DNA from: Methanobacterium petrolearium
GTDB lineage: Archaea > Methanobacteriota > Methanobacteria > Methanobacteriales > Methanobacteriaceae
Direction of reading: 5' to 3'
Assembly (NCBI RefSeq): GCF_017873625.1
Contig: NZ_JAGGKL010000006.1
Coordinates: forward strand, 1 to 64,000
DNA length: 64,000 bases
Part shown: positions 27,718 to 37,379 of the stretch, in pieces
Layout of the letters: each line of letters begins with the position of its first letter
How positions within the stretch are numbered: the stretch's first letter is position 1
The notes under the pieces: model-generated
Told to the model about the DNA's origin: nothing
The model's input: the letters and a program-made list of their open reading frames with translations, nothing else
Databases searched by the model: none
Position numbers and translations under genes: made by a program

Positions 27718-29142
27718 TTAATCTTCGCTAATCGGCTTTAATGACACAAATTTTTTTCGCATAGTTTCTTTTGCTACCTTTATCATCGCTTTGAATAAAC
27801 GAAAATTTTTCGTTGCTGTGGATTGGATAATCTGGTCTACCCAGTATTTAGGTCTTAAATAGAAACTCCTATGTGCAGTTTTACAGTAAGCTTCGATCTC
27901 TTCTTTAGTGAATTCACTCAAGCCCCTATGTGAATCACTAAGCACCATATACTCATTCGGCTCGATTTTACCGTCTGCAACTGCCTTATCCCATAATCGA
28001 GACCCGGCAGCATATTCTAATGTGAAAAAGGCCACTACATCCAAAGGTAACGATTTTGAAAACTGGACTGTATTTTCAAAATGCTGTTTTGTTTCGGATG
28101 GTGCACCTAATATAAAACTACCAACTGTAAAAAAACCCATTTCCCTACTTAATTTCACCGCTCTACGAATATCATCTAATTGTGTTCCTTTATTATAAAA
28201 ATCAAGGATATCTTGATTGCCAGATTCTATTCCAAAATATATTCCTTTAACACCGGAATCCCTCATCTTTTTATACATACTCCTTTCTGCTGAATCACAC
28301 CTACCCTGAAGTAAGAGTTCTATCTTCAAATCTTCTCTTTTTAACATATCCATTATTTTATGAACTCTTTTCTGATTTCCCAAAAAATTATCATCTAATA
28401 TCATGATAGAGTCGTAACCTTCCTCAATAACCTCCTTAATCTCCTTTATCACATTTTCAACAGACCTCTCCCTATATTGACTCATTCCTATAAAATTTCG
28501 CGCGCAGAATCTACAGTTATGCTGACATCCTCGACTTGTGATTATCGCCGTGAAATTTCCCTTTGCAAACTTGGATCCAAGGACGTAACCATACTCGTAA
28601 TCTTTCACATGATATCGAGCTGGAAATGGGATCAGATCAAGATTTTTTATAATTCTGGGAGGTTTTCCATCCTTAATTTTCCCTTCTTTAAAATAGTGAA
28701 TAGCAGGAATTTCACAAAATTCTTTTTTTCCATTTATAGCATCTAAAATATCCAGAATAACTTCTTCACCTTCTCCTTCAACACTTACTTTTGCATTTAG
28801 GTCCAAAAGCGATTGTTTAGGATAAAGAGAACAATGTGGCCCTCCAACAATCAAAGGAATATCTTTATCAAATTTTTGTACCATTTTAGACAATTTTATA
28901 GAATTTTCAAGTGCAGAAGTAAGGACAGTCAAACTTACCGCATCAGAAGAAAGAATTTCTCTTTTTAATTTGTTTTCATTCAATGGCTCAGCACAAAAAT
29001 CTATGACCTGTACATCATGCCCATTTTGTTCAAGTATTTTTGAAAGATATAAGATGCCTAAAGGAGGAGCATACGGACTATGAGGAACAATTTGTTCGCC
29101 AATTGTCCATTCACCGGGAGGATGTATAAAAAGAATCTTCAT
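27718..29142 (-). CDS. Cobalamin-binding-domain radical SAM enzyme (BchE-like layout)
   Basis: The 474-residue protein has an N-terminal B12-binding fold (about 1-140, SPYAPPLGILYLSKILEQNG), a radical SAM core with CQHNCRFC near residue 205, and a C-terminal extension. Enzymes of this layout perform methylations of unactivated carbons, ring formation or P-methylation. The typical B12 DxHxxG motif is not clear, so cobalamin binding is uncertain. In this cluster it may methylate or cyclise the peptide or the prenyl chain (inference). It lies between UbiA and the S-component genes. Confidence 0.8.
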   Translation of the reverse strand: MKILFIHPPGEWTIGEQIVPHSPYAPPLGILYLSKILEQNGHDVQVIDFCAEPLNENKLKREILSSDAVSLTVLTSALENSIKLSKMVQKFDKDIPLIVGGPHCSLYPKQSLLDLNAKVSVEGEGEEVILDILDAINGKKEFCEIPAIHYFKEGKIKDGKPPRIIKNLDLIPFPARYHVKDYEYGYVLGSKFAKGNFTAIITSRGCQHNCRFCARNFIGMSQYRERSVENVIKEIKEVIEEGYDSIMILDDNFLGNQKRVHKIMDMLKREDLKIELLLQGRCDSAERSMYKKMRDSGVKGIYFGIESGNQDILDFYNKGTQLDDIRRAVKLSREMGFFTVGSFILGAPSETKQHFENTVQFSKSLPLDVVAFFTLEYAAGSRLWDKAVADGKIEPNEYMVLSDSHRGLSEFTKEEIEAYCKTAHRSFYLRPKYWVDQIIQSTATKNFRLFKAMIKVAKETMRKKFVSLKPISED

Positions 29143-29305
29143 AATTGATCTTATTTTTCAAGAAACTTCCATTATGACAAGCACTTTTTTCGAATATGTT
29201 AGGATACAGGGTCTATTTCTTATATTTTTGTAACTCAAATCTCACTCAGAGAATTTGCAAAAAAACAACCCCCTATCTAACCAACTGAAATTGAGACTCT
29301 AAAGT

Positions 29306-30157
29306 TTAAACACCTCCTGTTACTCCTATAATCAAAGACATACAAAGTAATAGTTGACCCATATATCGTAAAAAGACAATCGAGGAGTCTGTGCGGAATC
29401 TTTCAGGATCTGCTAAAAGTGCCAGTGATAACAATATCAATGACATAACAGCAATGAAAGCTGTGGGTAAATATGAAAGATGGAGTCCCCATAACCATAA
29501 CGACATCGTGCCAAAGGCTGCAAATACTGTCAAAAGAAATGCAATTACCGAAGCTGCTTTCAAGCCGATCTGCATGGGCAATGTTCGTACTCCCATTTTT
29601 TTGTCAACTTCTATGTCAGGAAATCTCCCGATAATATTGTCACTCGTATATATGAGAATTCCTATTATCGTCACAACTATTGCCAATGTTGAGATGTTAT
29701 TACCAATAGTAGAACCGACCAATATGCAAAAACCAACAGCTATTCCAAAACATAAATTCCTAAGGATGCCCTCACGCTTTATGTAACTTAAATAGGGATA
29801 AATTGTTTTAAATATTATCACTACTAAACTTACTGCTAAGCAGTAAATACTGACGAGAGAAGAAAGATATAAACAGAGAATGTAAAAAGCTGATCCATAA
29901 ATCAAACTTTCTTGTGTAGATATTATGCCTGAAGCGATTGGTCTATGGGGGTGTGCTAATTTGTCGGACTCTATATCAAAATAGTCATTGAAAACCAATC
30001 CTCCAGCCCAGGCTAAACTAGGTATTATTGCCCCTAAAATCAATGATGTAAGATCAGGATTATTAACTGATAAGTATACTCCACAAGTACCTAAAGCAGC
30101 AGGAACCACTAATAATGGGAGACGTATGAGTTCTATTAATTTAATTAACTTCTCCAT
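29306..30157 (-). CDS. UbiA-family prenyltransferase 2 of the cluster
   Basis: The 283-residue integral membrane protein has both Asp-rich motifs of the family: NDYFDIESD in the first and DIEVDKKMG in the second. These bind the Mg-prenyl diphosphate. UbiA enzymes attach isoprenoid chains to aromatic or polar acceptors in the membrane; relatives in archaea make digeranylgeranylglyceryl phosphate. Start ATG 30157 follows CAGAGGTTAAAA. It neighbours the terpene-cyclase homologue, so a prenylated intermediate is the likely shared substrate. Confidence 0.85.
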   Translation of the reverse strand: MEKLIKLIELIRLPLLVVPAALGTCGVYLSVNNPDLTSLILGAIIPSLAWAGGLVFNDYFDIESDKLAHPHRPIASGIISTQESLIYGSAFYILCLYLSSLVSIYCLAVSLVVIIFKTIYPYLSYIKREGILRNLCFGIAVGFCILVGSTIGNNISTLAIVVTIIGILIYTSDNIIGRFPDIEVDKKMGVRTLPMQIGLKAASVIAFLLTVFAAFGTMSLWLWGLHLSYLPTAFIAVMSLILLSLALLADPERFRTDSSIVFLRYMGQLLLCMSLIIGVTGGV

Positions 30158-30231
30158 TTTTAACCTCTGTTTATAACTAAATAAAATAAACATCTAATCA
30201 TAGTTTTCAATTCACTATCTAGTTCACCTTC

Positions 30232-31953
30232 CTAAACCTCTTTTAATTGTTTTTTGAACTTAGATAATGCTAAAAGTGGAAATACGGCAGAATATAATTT
30301 ATATTTACAGAAACTAACCGAAACAGCTGAATATGAACTTGGAAATCCTCCATCTTCCCTTTGAATCTTGCCTAAAAAAGAGATTCCCTTTTTTATGGTT
30401 TCAGTTATTTCAGGATCAGATGGAACATTAACATCTATCAATGAAGATAATGCCCAACTAGTTTGTTCCACTGTACTAGGCCCAAGTACTGGTGTTTCAG
30501 AATAATAACTACTATGATGTTCTCCCCAACCACCATCAGAGTTTTGGGTTTCATTTAACCAGTCAATAGCTTTCAAAACATAATCTGATTGAGGATCAAC
30601 TCCCACACTTTTTAATCCCTGTAAAACACAACTAGTTCCGTATGTGTAGCAAAGGCCCCACCTACCCCACCATGAACCATAGTCTGTCTGATTATCTTTT
30701 AACCATTTTATTGCTTTTTTAACAGATTTTGATGATTCATTACCAGTTTCACCTAAAACTTGAAGAACATGTCCCGTGATGTCAGTGGAACCGGCATCTA
30801 CCCACATTTCATCTCCCATTTTATATTTAACATGACATTGATTTTTGCAATATAATGACCAGCTTCCATCATCATTCTGCATTTGACTAAGAAACTCAAT
30901 ACCCTTGGTAATCACACTTTTTACATTATTATTGCCCGAAGAAATCTTATTTAAGGCTAAAATTGCATAGGCCGTATCATCATTGTCAGGATGGCAAGAG
31001 TAACTAAATGGCCATCCACCATGATCCATCTGAGTTTTTTTCAAAAATTCGACAGCATTTTCTATTACCTGATCTGTTGGTGAAATTCCTGCCTCGAGTA
31101 ATGATATTACAGCCAGAGAAGTCTCCCATACCGGTAGTTGTACTGTGTTTAGATCACCTTCAACTCCAATCAGACTATCAAGGAAGTTTAACCCCTTACT
31201 TATCTGGGAACCATCTATACCGTAACCCAACTCATAAAGAGCATAAATTGAAGCAAGTGTAAATTCTGAAATGCCAAACCAAGACCCATTTTCCAACTGA
31301 TCTTTCAATAGTTTACGTTCCATCCGTTTGATCAAATTTTTACGAATGAAACCAAATTTTTGAGATTTCAAGAGGAATATGAGTTGGAGAGGAGTTATCG
31401 CGCTGCTTACCCAAGGCAGAGGATAAAAATATACACTCCATGAAAATAATCTGGGGAACTTCATCTGCAGTTTGCCTAATATCTTGCCGAATTTTTCCGG
31501 CATATTGAACAACATAAAAGAAGCCAGGATCAGCGAAGAATTTTGATGGAAAATATCATCCCAATCACCATCATTTATTGATAAAAACATCTCTCCATAT
31601 GGCGAGAGTTGTTTTTCACCAGTATAAGTTTCAATCCATTTTTTTGCTGCATCCAAATTGTTATTATCTATATTTCTATCCACAGCTGCCAGAGCCATCA
31701 AAGTATCTTGAAAATTCAAAGAAAAATAATTTGTCTCATCTAAACCCCAACTACCATCATGATTTTGATTTTTAATTATCCACTCATTTAGTTTATCCTT
31801 TTTTTTGTCAATTCCTAGATGATTTAATAGTATCACATATGCCGCAGTAGACCACAGATTATCAAAATCAGTTTCATCATAGATTGAGCCATCAGGACGC
31901 TGTTTATTGATCAAATAACTTATCGACTTATTGATCATCTTTTCTAAACTCAT
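30232..31953 (-). CDS. Class II terpene (squalene-hopene) cyclase homologue
   Basis: The 573-residue protein is built from alpha/alpha-barrel QW repeats (QNHDGSWG, QNDDGSWS, QNSDGGWGE, QREDGGFP). It contains the class II acid motif DxDD as DNDDTA at about residues 323-328, and C-terminal features of squalene-hopene cyclases (STVEQTSWALSS, KYKLYSAVFPLLALSKF). Class II cyclases protonate a double bond of an isoprenoid chain. Methanobacteriales do not make hopanoids, so cyclisation of a prenyl group attached by the neighbouring UbiA enzymes is the natural inference. It is slightly shorter than bacterial SHC (about 630). ATG 31953 is preceded by AAAGGTG. Confidence 0.8.
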   Translation of the reverse strand: MSLEKMINKSISYLINKQRPDGSIYDETDFDNLWSTAAYVILLNHLGIDKKKDKLNEWIIKNQNHDGSWGLDETNYFSLNFQDTLMALAAVDRNIDNNNLDAAKKWIETYTGEKQLSPYGEMFLSINDGDWDDIFHQNSSLILASFMLFNMPEKFGKILGKLQMKFPRLFSWSVYFYPLPWVSSAITPLQLIFLLKSQKFGFIRKNLIKRMERKLLKDQLENGSWFGISEFTLASIYALYELGYGIDGSQISKGLNFLDSLIGVEGDLNTVQLPVWETSLAVISLLEAGISPTDQVIENAVEFLKKTQMDHGGWPFSYSCHPDNDDTAYAILALNKISSGNNNVKSVITKGIEFLSQMQNDDGSWSLYCKNQCHVKYKMGDEMWVDAGSTDITGHVLQVLGETGNESSKSVKKAIKWLKDNQTDYGSWWGRWGLCYTYGTSCVLQGLKSVGVDPQSDYVLKAIDWLNETQNSDGGWGEHHSSYYSETPVLGPSTVEQTSWALSSLIDVNVPSDPEITETIKKGISFLGKIQREDGGFPSSYSAVSVSFCKYKLYSAVFPLLALSKFKKQLKEV

Positions 31954-32045
31954 CAAATAACACCTTTCATCGATTTATTTTACAGAGATTCTAATTTGGT
32001 TGGATACCAAATCATTACAGATTTGATATGAACTATGAAAACCAT

Positions 32046-33809
32046 TCATGAAACCCTCCATCCTAGGGCGGTGTTGTGTGCTTTCCACATTCTCTTATAG
32101 AGTCCTTCTTTTCTTATCAGATCTTCGTGGGTCCCATGTTCCACAATCTTCCCGTTTTCTATTACAATGATCTGATCTACATGGGTGATGGTGGAAAGGC
32201 GGTGTGCAATCACTAAAACGGTTTTACCTCTGGTTAAACGATTAATAGCTTCCTGGATGATGTTCTCGTTTTCAGGATCAACAAAAGCAGTAGCTTCATC
32301 AAGAATAATGATGGGTGCATCCTTTAAAATAGCCCTGGCAATGGAAATTCTCTGTTTCTCCCCACCACTCAATCTAGCTCCCTTCTCACCAATCACTGTA
32401 TTATATCCTTCAGGCAACTGATTTATAAACTCATGACACCTTGCTGCTTTAGTGGCTGCGACAACTTCTTCATCAGTAGCATCTTTACGTCCCAGCCGGA
32501 TATTTTCCATAACAGTATCGTTAAATAAAATGACTTCCTGAAAGACCATGGATATATAGGAGAGTAACGTATCAAGTTTTATCTCCTGAATGTTTTTTCC
32601 TCCAATTCTTACCTCACCAAAATCCACATCCCAAAAACGTGCAATCAGACTAGTTATTGTAGTTTTACCACCTCCAGACGGCCCAACAAACGCCATTACA
32701 CTTTTTTCAGGGACCCTGAAGTTTATATTATGGAGAACTGATTCTGTATCATAACTGAAAGACACTCCTCTAAACTCAATATCAAAATTTTTTATTCCTA
32801 CATCTTCTACTGGCTCATAAAGAGGTTTTTCCTCCATTAATTCCGTGATTTTTTTTATAGCTTGGCCTTCAGGACTTTTAGAGTGTAAATACCCAAATAA
32901 AGATTGTGCAAGCGAATCAGAAAAAGCTGGAGCAGTTATTATGATAAATATCAGAGTACTTAAAGGCAAAGTGCCCTCAAAGTAGAAATATGACCCAACA
33001 GGTAAAATAATAGCTATACTAAGACTAGTGAATGTAAGGAGAATTATGCTGGGAACAGTTATAGATACAACCGCCCGGACATTTTTATCTCTGAAATCAT
33101 TCATTGTATCCTCAAATTTGCGAAATCTGTGTGCTACTTGGTTAAATATTTTGATAACTGGCATTCCTTCAATAAACTCCACAATTACAGAATTAGTCTT
33201 ACGGAGAGATTCTTCTCTTTTTTTGGTTACCCTCACAGCAACCCTATCTGCGTAGGTAAAGGCTATTATAGCCAAAGGAATCGCAAATCCAGCGGCAAAA
33301 GCCATTCTCCAATCTAAAAAGAGAAAAAAGATCATCATTGTGAAAGCAGATGCTATGGCTGAGAGGATATACGGTGCTGAAATGGAGATGAACATCTCAA
33401 TCCTTGATACATATTCACTTAATATTGTGTTGAGTTCACCAGTAGACTTGGCAGTGAAAAACCCCAGGGACAACTTTCTTAATTTATCACCCAGATCCAT
33501 TCTAATATCGTAACATATTTTATGGCCAGATTTCATGGCGAAAAGACCTAAATAATGATCCCAGACGTTGATTAGAATGAAAACTATGGCAAGGCAAGCT
33601 GTCAATATTAGGATACTATTTATACTCATATTAGATATGCTGCCCAAAGCTTTACCTATATCAATGCCGGGACTAAGAATCTCGAGAATGATTAGGTAAA
33701 GAATCAAATAAGGAATAATCTTGATTATACCCCTTAAAGTCATCAAAGAGAAGATTAACTTCAATCTTTTTTCATTATCCTTTGCCAGGAAGAATGCTTC
33801 CCTAAACAT
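32046..33809 (-). CDS. ABC transporter half (exporter fold), first pair, subunit 2
   Basis: The 587-residue protein has six membrane helices and an ATPase domain with Walker A GPSGGGKTT, LSGGEKQ signature and IIILDEATAFVD. It overlaps the partner gene by 8 bp. Its last 120 residues are almost identical to those of the partner although the rest of both proteins is diverged, and the DNA (32060-32420 versus 33831-34191) aligns without gaps, indicating gene conversion. Probably a heterodimer; direction of transport unknown. Confidence 0.85.
   Translation of the reverse strand: MFREAFFLAKDNEKRLKLIFSLMTLRGIIKIIPYLILYLIILEILSPGIDIGKALGSISNMSINSILILTACLAIVFILINVWDHYLGLFAMKSGHKICYDIRMDLGDKLRKLSLGFFTAKSTGELNTILSEYVSRIEMFISISAPYILSAIASAFTMMIFFLFLDWRMAFAAGFAIPLAIIAFTYADRVAVRVTKKREESLRKTNSVIVEFIEGMPVIKIFNQVAHRFRKFEDTMNDFRDKNVRAVVSITVPSIILLTFTSLSIAIILPVGSYFYFEGTLPLSTLIFIIITAPAFSDSLAQSLFGYLHSKSPEGQAIKKITELMEEKPLYEPVEDVGIKNFDIEFRGVSFSYDTESVLHNINFRVPEKSVMAFVGPSGGGKTTITSLIARFWDVDFGEVRIGGKNIQEIKLDTLLSYISMVFQEVILFNDTVMENIRLGRKDATDEEVVAATKAARCHEFINQLPEGYNTVIGEKGARLSGGEKQRISIARAILKDAPIIILDEATAFVDPENENIIQEAINRLTRGKTVLVIAHRLSTITHVDQIIVIENGKIVEHGTHEDLIRKEGLYKRMWKAHNTALGWRVS
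32060..32420 (-). repeat. Direct repeat copy 1 (ABC ATPase 3' end)
   Basis: About 361 bp nearly identical and gap-free with 33831-34191 (offset 1771). It covers signature, Walker B and H-loop codons. Confidence 0.75.
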
Positions 33810-35553
33810 GTTCCATCCTTCTGATTCCCCATCCTAGGGCTGTGTTGTGTGCTTTCCACATTCTCTTATAGAGTCCTTCTTTTTTCATCAGTTCTTCATG
33901 GGTTCCTTGTTCCGTAATCTTCCCGTTTTCTATTACAATGGTTTGATCTACATGGGTGATGGTGGAAAGGCGGTGCGCAATCACTAAGACGGTTTTACTT
34001 CTGGTTAAATGGTTAATGGCTTCCTGGATGATGTTTTCGTTTTCAGGATCAACAAAAGCAGTAGCCTCATCAAGAATAATAATAGGTGCGTCTTTTAATA
34101 TTGCGCGGGCAATGGATATGCGTTGTTTTTCTCCACCGCTCAATCTAGCTCCTTTTTCACCAATCACTGTATTATATCCTTCAGGCAACTGATCCACAAA
34201 CTCATCGCATCTAGCAGCGGTTGCAGCAGCCTTTAATTCATCTTTCGTTGCATTTGGATTTCCCATTTTAATATTTTCCAGGATAGTATCATTGAACAAA
34301 AAGACCTCCTGAAAAACAAGGGAAATATAGGATAAAAGCTTCTCCGATGGCAAATCTTTAACATTCCACTCCCCTATTTTAATTTCACCTTCATTTACAT
34401 CCCAGAATCGAGGAATTAATCTAGCAATAGTGGTTTTACCGGATCCTGAAGGTCCCACCAGCGCACATGTTGTGCCCTTCTGTACTTGAAAACTGATTTT
34501 ATCCAAAACAGTTTCTTCATCCGCTTGATAAGAAAAACTCACATCTTTAAAATTAATGTCAAAATTAGAAGGAATGTTGTCTTTTTCACCTTCACTGATA
34601 ACCGGTGCGTAGCGTAATTCATTCACTCTATTCATACACTCTGTTTCTTCAAGCCAGTATCGCAGGAACTGATATATGCGTGTGAAAAATGCACCGAACA
34701 ATGGACCTATGAATAAGAAAAGTAAAAACATTTCCAGGGAGATTGCATTCTCCTGGTAAAGCCATAAACCAACTGGAACTATTACCACTAAAGTGGATGT
34801 GATAAGGGCATAAAATATAGTAAACGAAATGGCTGTGTCTGTAGACCAACTAATCATCTTATCACGCCACTTTACCATATTTTCCTGATATTTATGAAAA
34901 GATCTAGCTGTCTGATTAAATGCCTTGATTAACTTGATTCCCTGTGTATATTCCACTATGGTACTGTTAACCTGCGACTGTGCAGTCAAAAAACTCTCCA
35001 CCATATCTGGCCATTTACGACTGCTAATACCTATAACCCCCACAGCCACAAGAACAGGAGAAATAGAAGCCAATGCCATCCTCCAGTCCAATATAAATAA
35101 AAGAACTCCTAAAAAAATAGTGATAAAAACCGTAGATACTATTTCTGGAAGATGATGTGCTAGGAAGAACTCCAAGCGTTCCACATTTTCATTCATGATA
35201 GTTTCCAGTTCTCCTGTATTCCTATCATTGAAGTACCCCAAAGGTAATTGGACCATCCTTTCTCCAAGTTCAATTCTAACATCAAAAAGAATTTCATAGG
35301 CAGCTCTGTGAGATAAATCATAGGCATAAATAAGAAGAATTGATGTAATAACATAAATGAACGGTAGAATAAGAACTATTTGCCACATGTGTTCCTGATT
35401 AAGGGTCGAGCTGAAGAACTCAAGGAGGAGCCAGTATATCAAGAGAAAGGGTATTATAGATAGAATAGAACTCAACATTAAAATAAGACATGATGCAATT
35501 AATTTTGTCTTACGTTTACCTGCAAGTTGGATTAGATTCTTAAACATTTTCAT
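33802..35553 (-). CDS. ABC transporter half (exporter fold), first pair, subunit 1
   Basis: The 583-residue protein has six membrane helices and an ATPase domain (Walker A GPSGSGKTTIARL, LSGGEKQ, IIILDEATAFVD, VIAHRLSTI). It resembles the 21714-23447 protein in its whole length (AHHLPEIVSTVF versus AHHLPEMISTIF), as its partner resembles the 19989 protein. It stands between UbiA 1 and the other ABC gene in the peptide cluster and could export the finished peptide product. Confidence 0.85.
   Translation of the reverse strand: MKMFKNLIQLAGKRKTKLIASCLILMLSSILSIIPFLLIYWLLLEFFSSTLNQEHMWQIVLILPFIYVITSILLIYAYDLSHRAAYEILFDVRIELGERMVQLPLGYFNDRNTGELETIMNENVERLEFFLAHHLPEIVSTVFITIFLGVLLFILDWRMALASISPVLVAVGVIGISSRKWPDMVESFLTAQSQVNSTIVEYTQGIKLIKAFNQTARSFHKYQENMVKWRDKMISWSTDTAISFTIFYALITSTLVVIVPVGLWLYQENAISLEMFLLFLFIGPLFGAFFTRIYQFLRYWLEETECMNRVNELRYAPVISEGEKDNIPSNFDINFKDVSFSYQADEETVLDKISFQVQKGTTCALVGPSGSGKTTIARLIPRFWDVNEGEIKIGEWNVKDLPSEKLLSYISLVFQEVFLFNDTILENIKMGNPNATKDELKAAATAARCDEFVDQLPEGYNTVIGEKGARLSGGEKQRISIARAILKDAPIIILDEATAFVDPENENIIQEAINHLTRSKTVLVIAHRLSTITHVDQTIVIENGKITEQGTHEELMKKEGLYKRMWKAHNTALGWGIRRMEHV
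33831..34191 (-). repeat. Direct repeat copy 2 (ABC ATPase 3' end)
   Basis: Partner of 32060-32420, same reading frame and gap-free. Confidence 0.75.
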
Positions 35554-35571
35554 CACTTATATTTTTGATTG

Positions 35572-36417
35572 CTAAAATGTAATTAAAGACATATAAACCA
35601 AAATTTCCCCCATAAAGAATGAATAAACTATCCAAAAGCCACTTAAGCTACAAAATTTCTCGGGATTCCTTAAAACAATTGTAGATGATCCTATTAAAGA
35701 TATAATGGCAATAACTGCTAAGGGAAGGTAAGAGACTGGCAAACCCAATTTCCAGAGAAACATAATTATTATGCTTGCAGATGAAATCAAGCCAAAGACT
35801 ATGATTGTAGATAATTTAGGGTTTAGTTGAATAGGCAGAGTATTAAAACCCATTTTTGCATCAGCTTCCCAATCTGCAAATGTTCCTATAATATTATCAC
35901 TGGTGTGTATAAGCGTAGATATTGCCATAACTGCTAAAACAAGGTAAGAGAAATTTTCATTTACAGCGGCCCCTATAAGAACACATGATGCTACTGAGAA
36001 ACCAAAAAAAAGATTTCCATAAATTCCTTTTCGCTTCAAGTCATTAGAATATAATGTAGCAAAAATCATCGCTAGGATGGTTGCCCCAAAACAATAAATA
36101 TTCACATAAAAAGCTATTGAAAGACTAATTATATAAAATAAAGCCCCATATATGAAAGCTAGCTTTTTAGATATAATTCCAGATGGAATAGGCCACTCTG
36201 GATGATGTATGCTGTCAAATTCTGCATCAAAATAATCGTTAAATACTTGCCCTCCTGACCATCCAAAAATTGTAATCAAAGTTGTAAATAGAACTCCAGA
36301 AAAATCATTACTTGCCGAAGTAATCATAAAACCACATACTCCCGCTGCAGCAGGAATGGCAAATAATTGGGGACGGGGTAAAATTAACAACTCTCTCAAC
36401 TTATGCCAAAACCCCAT
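35572..36417 (-). CDS. UbiA-family prenyltransferase 1 of the cluster
   Basis: The 281-residue membrane protein has NDYFDAEFD and a second Asp motif DWEADAKMG, plus about eight hydrophobic helices. It is paralogous to the 29306-30157 enzyme (shared GxVFNDYFD and TSDNIIG). ATG 36417 is chosen because AGGTGAT, overlapping the stop of the upstream radical SAM gene, is correctly spaced; a GTG four codons earlier is the alternative. Direct coupling to the peptide-maturase gene suggests that the acceptor may be the modified peptide. Confidence 0.83.
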   Translation of the reverse strand: MGFWHKLRELLILPRPQLFAIPAAAGVCGFMITSASNDFSGVLFTTLITIFGWSGGQVFNDYFDAEFDSIHHPEWPIPSGIISKKLAFIYGALFYIISLSIAFYVNIYCFGATILAMIFATLYSNDLKRKGIYGNLFFGFSVASCVLIGAAVNENFSYLVLAVMAISTLIHTSDNIIGTFADWEADAKMGFNTLPIQLNPKLSTIIVFGLISSASIIIMFLWKLGLPVSYLPLAVIAIISLIGSSTIVLRNPEKFCSLSGFWIVYSFFMGEILVYMSLITF

Positions 36418-36425
36418 CAATTTGA

Positions 36426-37379
36426 TCACCTATTTTTATATGCTAATGTACAGGAAGGATCACTTCCAAAAATATTTCCTGTCCCATATGCTCGACTTCG
36501 GCATCCCCCACATTTCTCCTTAAATTCACAAACATTACATCCACCAAACCTTTTATTCCGAATATAGTCCGCCAATTTACTATTCCATATATCATTAAAG
36601 TCGTCTTCTAGAATGTTACCCAAAATAACTGGTAAATTACTACAGGCTAACATATCACCATTTGGTAAAAGACTAAAAAGATCTTTACAAGCTTCACAAC
36701 CAGATGCACTCGATTTCCATCGGACCCACTGAGGATAAAAAATTATAACATCAACATCCGGTTTTTCATCCTTCAGATAACCATTAATAGTGTTTAAAAT
36801 AAAATCTGTTTCATATGCCGTTAATTCCAATGAATGTAATTCTTTAGCCCTTCCAACAGGATTAAGTCCTTCAAATGTAATAGATTTTAAACCCATGTTT
36901 TCCGCCATTTCAATAAGCTTTATAGAGTCTTTAAAATTTTTTTTGGTTACACATACGCCCATATCAACATCTATTTCTTCTTTAACACAAAGTTTCAAGG
37001 CTTCATTTGCGAGGTCAAATGAACCATCCCTATACTGATTGTGAACTTCAGGGTATGGTGAATCTAAGCTAATGCCTAAACCTTGAATCCCAATTTGTTT
37101 TAGTTTTTCCACTAATTTTTGATTTATTAAAGTTCCATTAGTTAGTATAGATGTTGGCATCCTTTCTACACTCTTTTTCAGTATTTTGAATATATCTCCT
37201 CTTAAAAAAGGTTCTCCACCCCCTATTATTAATTTATCAATTTTTATGCATTCTAAATGTTCTATTATGTCTAAAAGTGGACCAATTGGTTCTATATCAT
37301 GATTTTTTCCATTTGCATCCATATAACAGTATTTACAACTTATATTACATGATTCGGTGGCCATCATTACGCAATTCAT
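36426..37379 (-). CDS. SPASM-domain radical SAM peptide maturase 2
   Basis: The 317-residue protein has the SAM-cluster motif C11-x3-C15-x2-C18 (CNISCKYC), GGGEPF, and a C-terminal SPASM region (CEACKDLF, GGCNVCEFKEKCGGCRSRAYG) able to hold auxiliary Fe-S clusters. Enzymes of this type modify ribosomal peptides, as in sactipeptides, PqqE and MftC. It starts with GGAGGTTAATAG directly before ATG 37379 and overlaps the upstream paralogue by 35 bp. It is preceded by peptide and maturase 1 genes. Confidence 0.85.
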   Translation of the reverse strand: MNCVMMATESCNISCKYCYMDANGKNHDIEPIGPLLDIIEHLECIKIDKLIIGGGEPFLRGDIFKILKKSVERMPTSILTNGTLINQKLVEKLKQIGIQGLGISLDSPYPEVHNQYRDGSFDLANEALKLCVKEEIDVDMGVCVTKKNFKDSIKLIEMAENMGLKSITFEGLNPVGRAKELHSLELTAYETDFILNTINGYLKDEKPDVDVIIFYPQWVRWKSSASGCEACKDLFSLLPNGDMLACSNLPVILGNILEDDFNDIWNSKLADYIRNKRFGGCNVCEFKEKCGGCRSRAYGTGNIFGSDPSCTLAYKNR

